From JAKVAV01 sp047632755 (GTDB lineage Bacteria > Bacteroidota > Bacteroidia > Flavobacteriales_D > Cryomorphaceae), in contig JBLIDT010000004.1 of assembly GCA_047632755.1 (NCBI GenBank), positions 1 to 64,000 of the forward strand: DNA of 64,000 nucleotides. Direction: 5' to 3'. The notes beneath the pieces are model-generated. The model made no database searches, was not told the DNA's origin, and saw only the letters and a list, made by a program, of their open reading frames with translations. The translations under genes and the position numbers were made by a program. Below are positions 8,110 to 15,914 of the stretch, in pieces. The first letter of the stretch is position 1. The number at the start of each line of letters is the position of its first letter.

Positions 8110-8571
8110 ATGAGCGCGGAAGTTCTTCGGGCAATCAGCATATTTTTTCTCAGTGCTACCAAATTATTGTGGGCACCAGCTACTGCTGTAGCTTCAGGAC
8201 TTACTTTTTGGGAAACAATTTTTACCACTAGCGCTGGCGGAATGGTAGGAGTTGTCTTTTTCTACTATTTCGGTCATATGGTTTTTCTCACTTTCGATAA
8301 TTGGAAAGCGAAAAGGCGCAAAAAAGTAGTTGAAAAGAAAGTCTTTACCCGAAAGAATAGAATGGTAGTGAATGTCAAGGCTAAGTTTGGGATAATAGGC
8401 CTCACGTTTTTAACTCCGTGTATTATCAGTATTCCAATTGGCTGCGTGATCGCTGCCAAATTTTATTTTGACAATCGACTTACATTGCCCTTGCTTTTGA
8501 TTTTTACAGTCGTATGGTCTTTTATTTTGTCAATTTTCTCTTTTTACGTGAAACAGATGTTATTCTCATAA
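8110..8571 (+). CDS. Small multi-pass membrane protein of unknown function
   Basis: 153 residues with about four predicted membrane segments (around 7-30, 36-60, 95-118 and 124-148). A very basic cytoplasmic loop (NWKAKRRKKVVEKKVFTRKNR, about 63-83) lies between segments 2 and 3. The glycine-rich GGMVGVVFFYYFG and TFLTPCIISIPIG segments recall small transporter-like proteins, but I cannot assign a family with confidence. It starts 8 bp after upp and its stop overlaps the ATG of the HAD gene by one base (TAATG), so upp, this gene and the HAD gene look like one operon. Confidence 0.75.
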   Translation: MSAEVLRAISIFFLSATKLLWAPATAVASGLTFWETIFTTSAGGMVGVVFFYYFGHMVFLTFDNWKAKRRKKVVEKKVFTRKNRMVVNVKAKFGIIGLTFLTPCIISIPIGCVIAAKFYFDNRLTLPLLLIFTVVWSFILSIFSFYVKQMLFS

Positions 8572-9266
8572 TGCCAAAATACAAACACGTTTTTTTCGAT
8601 TTAGACCGCACTCTTTGGGATTTTGATACCAACTCTAGAATAGCATTGAGTGAGATTTATGCAGATTTCAAACTCAAAGAAAGAGGGATTGATTCATCTA
8701 ATGAGTTCATTGAGATTTATCAAGAAATCAATGAAGAGCTTTGGGATCGTTACCGAAAGGGATTGCTCAATAAGCGAAAACTGAGGTCTCTAAGATTTTC
8801 GAAAACTCTTGAACACTTTGGCTCTAGCGATGAATACTTAGGCGAACAGCTAGGCACGGCTTACGTCGAGATCAGTCCATATAAGACAGCGGTTTTGCCC
8901 AATTGTATGGAGATATTGGATTACCTCGCAGGTCGATATGAGATGCATATCATTACCAATGGTTTTGAGGAAGTGCAAAATATCAAGCTAGACCAGTCAG
9001 GTTTAACGAAGTATTTTTCAAAGATCATTACCAGCGAACAAGCGGGTGCCAGAAAGCCCGATCCTAAAGTATTTGGTTACGCACTGGACCTGACGAAAGG
9101 CAGCGTAGACAATTCTTTGATGATAGGTGATGACCTGCGGACGGATATTGAAGGTGCTCGAAACGTTAATATGGATCACGTTTATTACAATCCTAACAGA
9201 GTTGATCATTCGGAAGATCTATTCCACGAAATAAGTGATCTAATTGAGCTTAAGAATGTGCTTTAG
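8571..9266 (+). CDS. HAD-superfamily hydrolase, YjjG/5'-nucleotidase type
   Basis: 231 aa. Motif I FFDLDRTLWDF (nucleophile Asp10, acid/base Asp12), motif II HIITNGF (Thr), motif III Lys in ARKPDPKVF, motif IV MIGDDLRTDIEGA. The helical cap after motif I (about 18-90) and the DLDRTLWDF wording fit the YjjG subfamily, which hydrolyses nucleoside monophosphates including non-canonical pyrimidines; here this is inference from family. The ATG overlaps the previous stop by one base. Its 3' end overlaps the convergent psd gene by 17 bp. Confidence 0.85.
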   Translation: MPKYKHVFFDLDRTLWDFDTNSRIALSEIYADFKLKERGIDSSNEFIEIYQEINEELWDRYRKGLLNKRKLRSLRFSKTLEHFGSSDEYLGEQLGTAYVEISPYKTAVLPNCMEILDYLAGRYEMHIITNGFEEVQNIKLDQSGLTKYFSKIITSEQAGARKPDPKVFGYALDLTKGSVDNSLMIGDDLRTDIEGARNVNMDHVYYNPNRVDHSEDLFHEISDLIELKNVL

Positions 9267-9915
9267 GCAAAACTGCCAAAACAGTAACTGAACCAGTCAC
9301 CATTTCATTCAGATTTACTCTGATCTCTGCATCGAGAGGCAAGAAAACATCCACTCTAGATCCGAACTTGATAAAGCCAAACTCAGTGCTTTGATGCACG
9401 GGAGCATCTTTTTTCGCATAGCAAACAATTCTTCGAGCTACAGCTCCAGCAATCTGTCTAAAGAGTATTTCAGTTCCGTTTGGGTGTTTTACCACAACCG
9501 TTGTTCTTTCATTTTCAGTGCTTGACTTTGGGTGCCACGCTACGAGATATTTTCCCGCGTGATACTTGAAATAGCTAACGACTCCGCCAATCGGAAACCA
9601 ATTGATATGCACATTGAGTGGCGACATAAAAATACTCACCTGAATGCGCTTATCTTTTAAGTATTCCGTCTCCTCTGTTTTTTCAATGACCACTACTTTT
9701 CCATCCGCAGGACAAATAACTAGGTCGTCAGCTGTAGTTACCACTCTTTTGGGAACTCTGAAGAACTGCATCACTAGTGTCAGTAATATTAAACTGACAA
9801 CAAGTGTTAGGATAAGACCGATTGATCCGAAAAAATAGAATGAGATCAAATTAATTGCAGCAAGCGAAAAAATTGTTGTGGCAATAATTTTGTTGCCTTC
9901 CTTGTGGAATTTCAT
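9250..9915 (-). CDS. psd: Phosphatidylserine decarboxylase, short (PSD-A/archaetidyl) type
   Basis: Pyruvoyl-dependent membrane enzyme converting phosphatidylserine to phosphatidylethanolamine. Two hydrophobic N-terminal segments (about 11-50) are followed by the catalytic domain with CPADGKVVVIE, FMSPLNVHINWFPIGG and WHPKS. The self-cleavage site is FGS (Gly185-Ser186), which would yield a large beta chain and a small alpha chain with N-terminal pyruvoyl. Length (221 aa) matches the short family. It lies 6 bp downstream of cdsA, whose product supplies CDP-diacylglycerol for the same pathway. The 3' end overlaps the HAD gene. Confidence 0.93.
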   Translation of the reverse strand: MKFHKEGNKIIATTIFSLAAINLISFYFFGSIGLILTLVVSLILLTLVMQFFRVPKRVVTTADDLVICPADGKVVVIEKTEETEYLKDKRIQVSIFMSPLNVHINWFPIGGVVSYFKYHAGKYLVAWHPKSSTENERTTVVVKHPNGTEILFRQIAGAVARRIVCYAKKDAPVHQSTEFGFIKFGSRVDVFLPLDAEIRVNLNEMVTGSVTVLAVLPKAHS

Positions 9916-9921
9916 GAGTTC

Positions 9922-10749
9922 TTAGGGGTTCGAATGAACGAAAAGCATAAGGTATGTAAATGCAATAGGACTGGCCAAAAGTACGCCATCAAATCTATCT
10001 AGAATACCACCGTGTCCTGGAAGAAGGTTACTCGAGTCTTTTACTTTCAAACTGCGCTTGAGCATTGACTCCACCAAATCTCCGAAAGAAGCGGCAACCA
10101 CGATAATGAGTCCGAGAACCAGCCAATTAATAATAGAGATTTCATCGTTATAAGTAGAAATGACAACTGCTCCAGTCATTGTTGCCAATCCGCCACCAAT
10201 TGTTCCTTCCCAAGTCTTATTCGGAGAGATCCGCGGAAATAGTTTGGTTCGACCAAAAAGTTTTCCAAAAACAAATGCTCCAGTGTCGTTTAGCCACAAG
10301 AGCACGAAAAAACCAAGGATAACACCAGGTTTGTATTCAACGATTATTTCTTCAAACGTGAAAACATTCAATAGCGCCAATGGTGCCATAATGTAGATGA
10401 TACCAACAATGGTATGGGCGATGTTCGTAAATGGATCAGGTCGCTTACGGTATAACTCGTAGACGAAAATGGCCATGAAAAAAGGGATACTCAGAGAAAC
10501 GATTGCTGTTCCAGCAACCTTTAACTTTACTAGTTCTATAGTTACATATAGTGCCGTTCCAGTTATTACTCCCAAGGTCCCTTGCGGGTGGTAGCCGCCA
10601 ATCTTCACCAAGCTGTAATACTCCAGCATTCCCAGGATACCCACCACGTAGAAGAGTGATGCCAGAGTGTATGGGTTTAACAATATCGCTCCGATTACGA
10701 TAATCAGAAATACGAGTCCCGTTGTAATTCGCAGAACTAATTCTTTCAC
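9922..10749 (-). CDS. cdsA: Phosphatidate cytidylyltransferase (CDP-diglyceride synthase)
   Basis: 275-aa integral membrane enzyme making CDP-diacylglycerol from phosphatidic acid and CTP. About eight hydrophobic segments are visible. The family signature begins at SPNKTWEGTIGGG (175-187) and the second conserved region is LPGHGGILDRFDGVLLASP near the C-terminus, with the catalytic Asp residues. Its ATG overlaps the stop of the DUF2007 gene by 4 bp, and psd follows after 6 bp: a ftsH-DUF2007-cdsA-psd unit. Confidence 0.95.
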   Translation of the reverse strand: MKELVLRITTGLVFLIIVIGAILLNPYTLASLFYVVGILGMLEYYSLVKIGGYHPQGTLGVITGTALYVTIELVKLKVAGTAIVSLSIPFFMAIFVYELYRKRPDPFTNIAHTIVGIIYIMAPLALLNVFTFEEIIVEYKPGVILGFFVLLWLNDTGAFVFGKLFGRTKLFPRISPNKTWEGTIGGGLATMTGAVVISTYNDEISIINWLVLGLIIVVAASFGDLVESMLKRSLKVKDSSNLLPGHGGILDRFDGVLLASPIAFTYLMLFVHSNP

Positions 10750-10946
10750 AATGTCGTCTCGCTTATGATTTTCTTGGAGCGCAACACATCATTTCCATTG
10801 ACCATTAAATCAATGTCACCGATAGTTACGTAAAAGGAATCCTGCTTGTTCATCACAATTGCATCAATATCGTTCTCTTTGAGAATGTGCCTTAGCAATT
10901 CAATGTGTTGCAGATTGTTTGTGCTGTACACTTTGATCCAGTTCAC
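10746..10946 (-). CDS. DUF2007-type small protein
   Basis: 66-residue protein starting at GTG (reading MNWIKVYSTNNLQHIELLRH). The frame is open further upstream to an ATG at 11036, but that would overlap ftsH by 80 bp and add a 30-residue basic stretch absent from this family, so GTG at 10946, 10 bp after the ftsH stop, is preferred. The sequence HIELLRHILKENDIDAIVMNKQDS with a strand-rich remainder fits DUF2007 (proposed signal-transducing, GlnB-like ferredoxin fold). Function is unknown. It is translationally coupled to cdsA by an ATGA overlap. Confidence 0.8.
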   Translation of the reverse strand: MNWIKVYSTNNLQHIELLRHILKENDIDAIVMNKQDSFYVTIGDIDLMVNGNDVLRSKKIISETTL

Positions 10947-10956
10947 AGCCCGAAAT

Positions 10957-13077
10957 CTACTCCTTTTTTGTGATATCGCCGTCTGAGGCTTCCTCGGAAC
11001 TTTCAGTTTCGACTTTATCGCTTGCTCCGTTTTCATTCACGGAAGTTGCAGGAACGACAGTTTTAGGATCAGTTTCAGTCTCTAAGTCTGTCGACTTCTC
11101 TTTTTTCTTATCCTCTTCCGTATTCAAAAGCTCATCTTTTTCAAAGGGTCGCTTTCCGAAGATCTTCACTAAATCTTCCTTGAAAATCACCTCTTTCTCC
11201 AGAAGTTGGTCAGCAAGTTGAGTCAGCTTGTCTTTATTATTTGTAAGGAGCTCTTTAGCACGCGCATATTGTTTTTCGACAATTTTCTTCACCTCAGTGT
11301 CCATAAGCTCCGCAGTTTTATCGCTGTAGGGCTTTTGGAAATTGTAATCTGAGCTACCTCTAGAATCATAAAAACTAACGTTTCCAATGGCTTCATTTAA
11401 ACCGTAAACGGAGACCATAGAATAAGCCTGTTTTGTCACCTTCTCCAAATCGCTCAATGCACCTGTAGTAATCTCGTCGAATACAACTTTCTCTGCGGCT
11501 CTGCCACCAAGGGCAGCGCACATCTCGTCCAAGATTTGGTTGGTCGAGTTAAGCGAACGTTCTTCGGGCAAGTACCAAGCGGCTCCTAAAGACTGACCAC
11601 GTGGCACGATGGTAACTTTTACCAATGGATGAGCATGCTCGAGCAACCACGATACCGTGGCATGTCCCGCTTCGTGATATGCGATAACCTTTTTCTCTTT
11701 CTTTGTGATGATTTTGTTCTTCTTCTCGAGTCCACCAATAATTCGATCTACTGCGTCCAGGAAGTCCTGCTTATGCACCTCTGTTTGTTTCTTTCTTGCT
11801 GCAATAAGTGCCGCTTCATTACAGATATTCGCAATGTCAGCTCCGCTAAAACCTGGAGTTTGCTTTGCTAAAAAGTCGATATCAATATTCTTATCAACCT
11901 TAATCGGCTTTAGATGCACGGCAAAAATTTCTTTTCTCTCGTTCAAGTCAGGCATGTCGACATAAATCTGTCTGTCGAATCGACCTGCTCTCATCAATGC
12001 GCGATCGAGCACATCAGCTCTGTTAGTCGCTGCGAGTATAATTACTCCGCTATTTGTTCCAAAACCATCCATCTCGGTAAGGAGTTGGTTGAGCGTGTTT
12101 TCTCTTTCGTCGTTGCCACCCATGCTGGCATTTCGGCCACGAGCTCTACCTATCGCATCGATCTCGTCAATGAAAATAATAGCAGGTGCTTTTTCTTTTG
12201 CTTGTTTGAATAGGTCTCGGACTCGGCTGGCTCCTACACCCACAAACATTTCTACAAAATCAGATCCTGATAAAGAGAAGAAAGGCACTTGAGCCTCACC
12301 AGCTACAGCTTTCGCCAAAAGGGTTTTACCTGTACCAGGAGGGCCTACTAGCAATGCTCCCTTCGGGATCTTTGCTCCCAGTTGGGTATATTTCTTGGGG
12401 TGTTTTAGGAAGTCTACAATTTCTTGGATTTCTTCTTTAGCTCCTTCCAAACCTGCAACATCGTTGAATGTGACGTTTGTTCCTTTTGTCTTGTCAAAGA
12501 GCTGTGCCTTGGATTTTCCAATGTTAAAGATTTGACCACCTGCGCCGCCGCCGCCGCCTATTTTGCGCATTACAAACATCCAAACGGCTATCATGATACC
12601 AATAAACAGTATCCAAGTGAAGAGTTCTTTTCCCCATTCAGATCGGGTTTTATAGTCGTACGTAAATGAGTATTCCTTACTCCAAACATCCAACTTCTCT
12701 TGAAAGCTTTCGGAAGGGCCTATGTCAAATTTGTAGTGTGGCCCAGTATTCTCAGCACCTGAGATCAATGGTTGTTTGATTCTCTTGGAATGCTCTTCAT
12801 TTGAAAGAGCTGATTCCGTAAGAAAAACTTCAGCCAATTGCTTGTTGTAGATGACCACTCTTTTTACTTCTCCATCCTTGATCATTTCTTCGAACTCTGG
12901 CAGGCTAATGCCTGTCATGTTTCCACTGAAATTAAATAGGTTGAGAGAAATTAGAACTACACCAATAATGGCGTAGATCCAATAAAAGTTGAACGGCTTC
13001 TTGGGGTTACTCCCGCCAGTAGCCGGCTTCTTTTTATCAACTTTCTTGTATTCTTTATTGCTTTTTGAGTCAGCCAT
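10957..13077 (-). CDS. ftsH: ATP-dependent zinc metalloprotease FtsH
   Basis: 706-aa inner-membrane AAA+ protease for quality control and regulated proteolysis. Membrane segments at about 32-50 and 152-171 flank an extracytoplasmic domain. AAA module: Walker A GPPGTGKT (245-252), Walker B IIFIDE (300-305), second region of homology TNRADVLDRALMRAGRFDR (351-369). The M41 zinc site HEAGH is at 468-472. The C-terminal roughly 60 residues are acidic, Glu/Lys/Thr-rich and low-complexity. The N-terminus is basic. It follows rsfS after 15 bp and precedes DUF2007-cdsA-psd, tying membrane proteolysis to phospholipid synthesis genes. Confidence 0.97.
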   Translation of the reverse strand: MADSKSNKEYKKVDKKKPATGGSNPKKPFNFYWIYAIIGVVLISLNLFNFSGNMTGISLPEFEEMIKDGEVKRVVIYNKQLAEVFLTESALSNEEHSKRIKQPLISGAENTGPHYKFDIGPSESFQEKLDVWSKEYSFTYDYKTRSEWGKELFTWILFIGIMIAVWMFVMRKIGGGGGAGGQIFNIGKSKAQLFDKTKGTNVTFNDVAGLEGAKEEIQEIVDFLKHPKKYTQLGAKIPKGALLVGPPGTGKTLLAKAVAGEAQVPFFSLSGSDFVEMFVGVGASRVRDLFKQAKEKAPAIIFIDEIDAIGRARGRNASMGGNDERENTLNQLLTEMDGFGTNSGVIILAATNRADVLDRALMRAGRFDRQIYVDMPDLNERKEIFAVHLKPIKVDKNIDIDFLAKQTPGFSGADIANICNEAALIAARKKQTEVHKQDFLDAVDRIIGGLEKKNKIITKKEKKVIAYHEAGHATVSWLLEHAHPLVKVTIVPRGQSLGAAWYLPEERSLNSTNQILDEMCAALGGRAAEKVVFDEITTGALSDLEKVTKQAYSMVSVYGLNEAIGNVSFYDSRGSSDYNFQKPYSDKTAELMDTEVKKIVEKQYARAKELLTNNKDKLTQLADQLLEKEVIFKEDLVKIFGKRPFEKDELLNTEEDKKKEKSTDLETETDPKTVVPATSVNENGASDKVETESSEEASDGDITKKE

Positions 13078-13092
13078 TGTGTTCTCTGTATG

Positions 13093-13467
13093 CTAGAATG
13101 TATGTTCAAGTTGTTTAACGTCTGCGTCGGCCCAAAGTTTTTCAAGACTGTAAAACCTTCGTGCTTCTTCCTTAAAAACATGGACCACGACGTTGAAATA
13201 ATCCAATAGAATCCAATCTGCTGTATCGCTTCCTTCTTTACTGACAGGATTCTCCCCTAACTCGGTGAAAAGAAGTTTCTGCACAGAATGGGCTATCGCC
13301 TCAACATGTGTGTTAGAAGTTCCGTGACAGATTATAAAGAAATCACTTACTGAATTTGGGATATTGCGAAGGTCGAGGGAGATTACTTCTCTTCCTTTTA
13401 CTTCATCGATTGCCTCTAATACCTTTTCAGCTAGGTCGGGAGAAGCGAGAACGGATTTTTTTATCAT
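13093..13467 (-). CDS. rsfS: Ribosomal silencing factor RsfS
   Basis: 124 aa, RsfS/Iojap family; it binds L14 on the 50S subunit and blocks subunit joining when nutrients are scarce. Motifs: VISLDLRNIPNSVSDFFIICHGTSNTHVEAIA and SDTADWILLDYFNVVVHVF followed by RRFYSLEKLWADA. First gene of the rsfS-ftsH run. The divergent start of birA is 60 bp away and the gap holds a perfect dyad (13474-13494). Confidence 0.93.
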   Translation of the reverse strand: MIKKSVLASPDLAEKVLEAIDEVKGREVISLDLRNIPNSVSDFFIICHGTSNTHVEAIAHSVQKLLFTELGENPVSKEGSDTADWILLDYFNVVVHVFKEEARRFYSLEKLWADADVKQLEHTF

Positions 13468-13473
13468 TTAAAA

Positions 13474-13494
13474 ATTTTACACGAACCGTAAAAT
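13474..13494. promoter_or_regulatory. Dyad ATTTTAC-N7-GTAAAAT between rsfS and birA
   Basis: Perfect 7-bp inverted repeat with a 7-bp spacer, located in the 60-bp gap between two divergently transcribed genes, 7 bp upstream of the rsfS ATG. The position suits an operator; the regulator is unknown. Confidence 0.4.
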
Positions 13495-13527
13495 TAAGCA
13501 TTTTAGCGGTCTGATGAGTTCTATCCA

Positions 13528-14256
13528 ATGATCGGCAAGTCAATCACAGAGTTGGAATCTGTTGACAGCACGAGCAACTATATTGCCAAAGCTATTGATG
13601 CAGGTAATTACTTGTGGGGAACTGCTATTTTGGCGCATTTTCAGACGAATGGCAGAGGGCAGAGAGCCGCACTTTGGCAGAGTGACAATGGTCAAAACCT
13701 TACTTTTTCATTCGCACTGCCTTTGAGTGACTTTGATAGTCGAGCTTATTTCAGTGTGTCACGAGCTATTAGCTTGAGCATTCTCAAAACAATCAATACT
13801 TTTTTAAGTGGTGATGTTCGAATCAAATGGCCCAATGATATTTTGGTTGATCAGAAGAAAATATCGGGAATGCTGATAGAGAATAAGTTGAGAAATAATC
13901 CTGCTGCCATCTGTGGCATTGGGTTAAACATTAATCAAACAGAGTTCCCCAACTTACCACATGTTACTTCTCTCAAACTCCTGACAGGAGAGGAATTCGA
14001 TAAGCAATGTGTTTTGGAAGAGCTGCTAGTAAATCTAAATCTCGAATGGGATGTTCTTAGTAAAGGAGATTTTAGAGATCAGAAATCACGGTACGAATCA
14101 GAACTGTTCGGATTGAATCAAGTGATACAATTCGAAGAGAATGGCTTTAAAAGCGAAGGGCAGATAATTGGCACCACAGAAGATGGCAGACTATTAGTGA
14201 AAACCGAAGGTGCAGACAAAGCTTATCTGCCAAAGAGCATCAAGCTTCTTTACTGA
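13528..14256 (+). CDS. birA: Biotin--[acetyl-CoA-carboxylase] ligase (no DNA-binding domain)
   Basis: 242-aa enzyme that attaches biotin to carboxylase carrier proteins through biotinyl-5'-AMP. The catalytic domain begins at once: SVDSTSNYIAK (11-21), the adenylate-binding loop GRGQR (42-46), KWPNDILVDQKKISGMLIE (100-118) and GIGLNINQ. There is no N-terminal winged helix, so this is a group I ligase without repressor function. A small C-terminal SH3-like domain ends the protein. Its last 17 bp overlap the convergent SRPBCC gene. Confidence 0.92.
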   Translation: MIGKSITELESVDSTSNYIAKAIDAGNYLWGTAILAHFQTNGRGQRAALWQSDNGQNLTFSFALPLSDFDSRAYFSVSRAISLSILKTINTFLSGDVRIKWPNDILVDQKKISGMLIENKLRNNPAAICGIGLNINQTEFPNLPHVTSLKLLTGEEFDKQCVLEELLVNLNLEWDVLSKGDFRDQKSRYESELFGLNQVIQFEENGFKSEGQIIGTTEDGRLLVKTEGADKAYLPKSIKLLY

Positions 14257-14647
14257 ATTTTTCCTGTAGCCTATCGGCAATGAAGTCGAATAAGTTGGTC
14301 AATGGTTTTTCAACCATCATCTTTAAGAAAGGATTCACTTCGACTAGCACCTTTTGGTACACTTCAGTGAGACCATCAGCTTCATCAAAGAAAATCTCAA
14401 GATTGATTGGGAAGGGCGCTTTTTCTCCACCTTTTAATTCAAGGCGTGAGGGTGCTTCAACCTTTTCCAAATGGAGATCGATCGTTGCTGTACCCTGAAT
14501 TTTAAAACTGCAAAAATCTTCCTTGCTCTCCCAATCAGATATTTTATCCATCGGAAGTAACTCCTTAAAGTTATTTAGGTCAGAAACATATTTGAAAACC
14601 TCTTCGCGAGGGGCTTTGATACTTACTTTTTTGCTTTCAATTTTCAT
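14240..14647 (-). CDS. SRPBCC-fold (polyketide cyclase/START-like) protein
   Basis: 135 residues. The N-terminus KVSIKAPREEVFKYVSDLNNFKELLP is the classic SRPBCC opening, and the C-terminus ends in the long amphipathic helix of this fold (TNLFDFIADRLQEKF). The fold makes a hydrophobic ligand pocket; the ligand is unknown. It sits 2 bp downstream of pyrE on the same strand and overlaps birA at its 3' end. No signal peptide, so probably cytoplasmic. Confidence 0.85.
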   Translation of the reverse strand: MKIESKKVSIKAPREEVFKYVSDLNNFKELLPMDKISDWESKEDFCSFKIQGTATIDLHLEKVEAPSRLELKGGEKAPFPINLEIFFDEADGLTEVYQKVLVEVNPFLKMMVEKPLTNLFDFIADRLQEKFSKEA

Positions 14648-14649
14648 GC

Positions 14650-15291
14650 TCAGGCACTCCAGTTTTGTGGATTACTTCTCCATTCTTTTAGTGATTGAAG
14701 ACTTTCCTCATCCACGTAATTCAGTTCCATGGCTTCCTTTATTAAAGCCGTGTAGTTGCTCAATGTGATCAGCTCACAGTTTGCATTTTCAAAATTTTCT
14801 TTGGCAATTTCAAATCCATAAGTGAAAATCGCTGCCATACCTATTACTTCAGCTCCAGTAGCTCTAAGCGCTTCAACCGCATCCAAACTGCTCTTACCCG
14901 TAGAAACCAAGTCTTCAATAACCATTACTTTTTGGCCTTTTTCCAGATAGCCTTCCACCTTGTTTTGCAGCCCATGGCCCTTAGAAGATGAGCGAACATA
15001 GATAAATGGAAGCCCCATGGCCTCGGCCACCAGAGCCCCATGAGCAATGCCTCCTGTGGCTACTCCGGCTATTACCTCAGTGTTACCAAATTTTTCACGA
15101 ATATTGCGTACGAATTCATCTCTTATCAGAAGCCTCGCTTCGGGGAAAGAAAGGGTTTGTCGATTGTCGCAATAGATCGGCGATTTCCATCCACTAGCCC
15201 ACGTAAAAGGTGCTTTAGGACTTAGTTTTACGGCTTTGATTTTAAGGAGGGATTCAGCAATTTTCTGCTCTGCTGTTTGAGTGTTTTGCAT
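14650..15291 (-). CDS. pyrE: Orotate phosphoribosyltransferase
   Basis: 213-aa pyrimidine biosynthesis enzyme making OMP from orotate and PRPP. PFTWASGWKSPIYCDNR (orotate-binding N-terminus), YVRSSSKGHGLQNKVEG (flexible catalytic loop) and the PRPP motif VMVIEDLVSTGKSSLDA are all present. The ATG at 15291 is well supported by the family N-terminus. The divergent NUDIX gene starts 8 bp away. A perfect -7 box (TACATTTG) lies 6 bp before this ATG, so the transcript may be nearly leaderless. Confidence 0.94.
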   Translation of the reverse strand: MQNTQTAEQKIAESLLKIKAVKLSPKAPFTWASGWKSPIYCDNRQTLSFPEARLLIRDEFVRNIREKFGNTEVIAGVATGGIAHGALVAEAMGLPFIYVRSSSKGHGLQNKVEGYLEKGQKVMVIEDLVSTGKSSLDAVEALRATGAEVIGMAAIFTYGFEIAKENFENANCELITLSNYTALIKEAMELNYVDEESLQSLKEWRSNPQNWSA

Positions 15292-15296
15292 GACTT

Positions 15297-15304
15297 CAAA
15301 TGTA
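15297..15304 (-). promoter_or_regulatory. -7 element of pyrE (TACATTTG), containing the NUDIX start codon
   Basis: On the minus strand the octamer matches TAnnTTTG exactly. On the plus strand its bases 15300-15302 are the ATG of the NUDIX gene. The last promoter base is 6 nt from the pyrE ATG, so initiation would fall at or next to the start codon. No clear -33 TTG is seen at the usual distance. Confidence 0.5.
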
Positions 15305-15914
15305 TAAAGTTTTCATCAACAATAAGTCAATTGTCCTTACAGACCGAAGGATTCCCGATGTGCTCGGTGATAATCAGTTATATCTGACTTATGACGATTT
15401 TGAAGAGCTGAGTTACACCATTAGTTTATTGGAAAACTCACCTCATTTGCTAGGTGCTATTTTTTATTTCCACGACTTGGAATTGCTTTGGGCAGATTTC
15501 AGAGCGCACTTCAAGGAAATTGATGCAGGTGGTGGTTTGGTTCGCAATGAAAACAACGAGTATCTCCTCATTTACCGAAAGGGGAAATGGGATTTGCCAA
15601 AAGGAAAAATAGAAGAAGGTGAAACACCAGAACAAGGCGCCCTTCGAGAAGTTGAAGAAGAATGCGGGGTAAATGACTTGAAGCTAGGAGTAGAGTTAAC
15701 ACCTACTTACCACACCTATGAGCAGGATGGAATCCGCATTCTGAAGAGGACTTATTGGTATGATATGACTAGTGCTCAGAAAGAATTTGTACCACAGGCA
15801 GAAGAAGATATTGAAAAGGCGGAATGGATGGATCTCAGTCGTGAGGTGGTTGAAGCAATAGACACTTATCCAAATATTCGATTGATCTTGAGAACAGCTA
15901 TTGACCCACTTTAA
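15300..15914 (+). CDS. NUDIX hydrolase
   Basis: 204 aa. A perfect NUDIX box runs GKIEEGETPEQGALREVEEECGV (about residues 101-123), binding the metal-diphosphate moiety; the preceding GGGLVRNENNEYLLIYRKGKWDLPK is the usual first strand pair. The N-terminal roughly 75 residues (MYKVFINNKSIVLTDRR) form an extra domain typical of the Bacteroidota version next to pyrE. Substrate is unknown (nucleoside diphosphate derivatives). The start codon lies inside the -7 element of pyrE on the other strand. The 3' end overlaps the convergent thioredoxin-fold gene by 17 bp. Confidence 0.88.
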   Translation: MYKVFINNKSIVLTDRRIPDVLGDNQLYLTYDDFEELSYTISLLENSPHLLGAIFYFHDLELLWADFRAHFKEIDAGGGLVRNENNEYLLIYRKGKWDLPKGKIEEGETPEQGALREVEEECGVNDLKLGVELTPTYHTYEQDGIRILKRTYWYDMTSAQKEFVPQAEEDIEKAEWMDLSREVVEAIDTYPNIRLILRTAIDPL

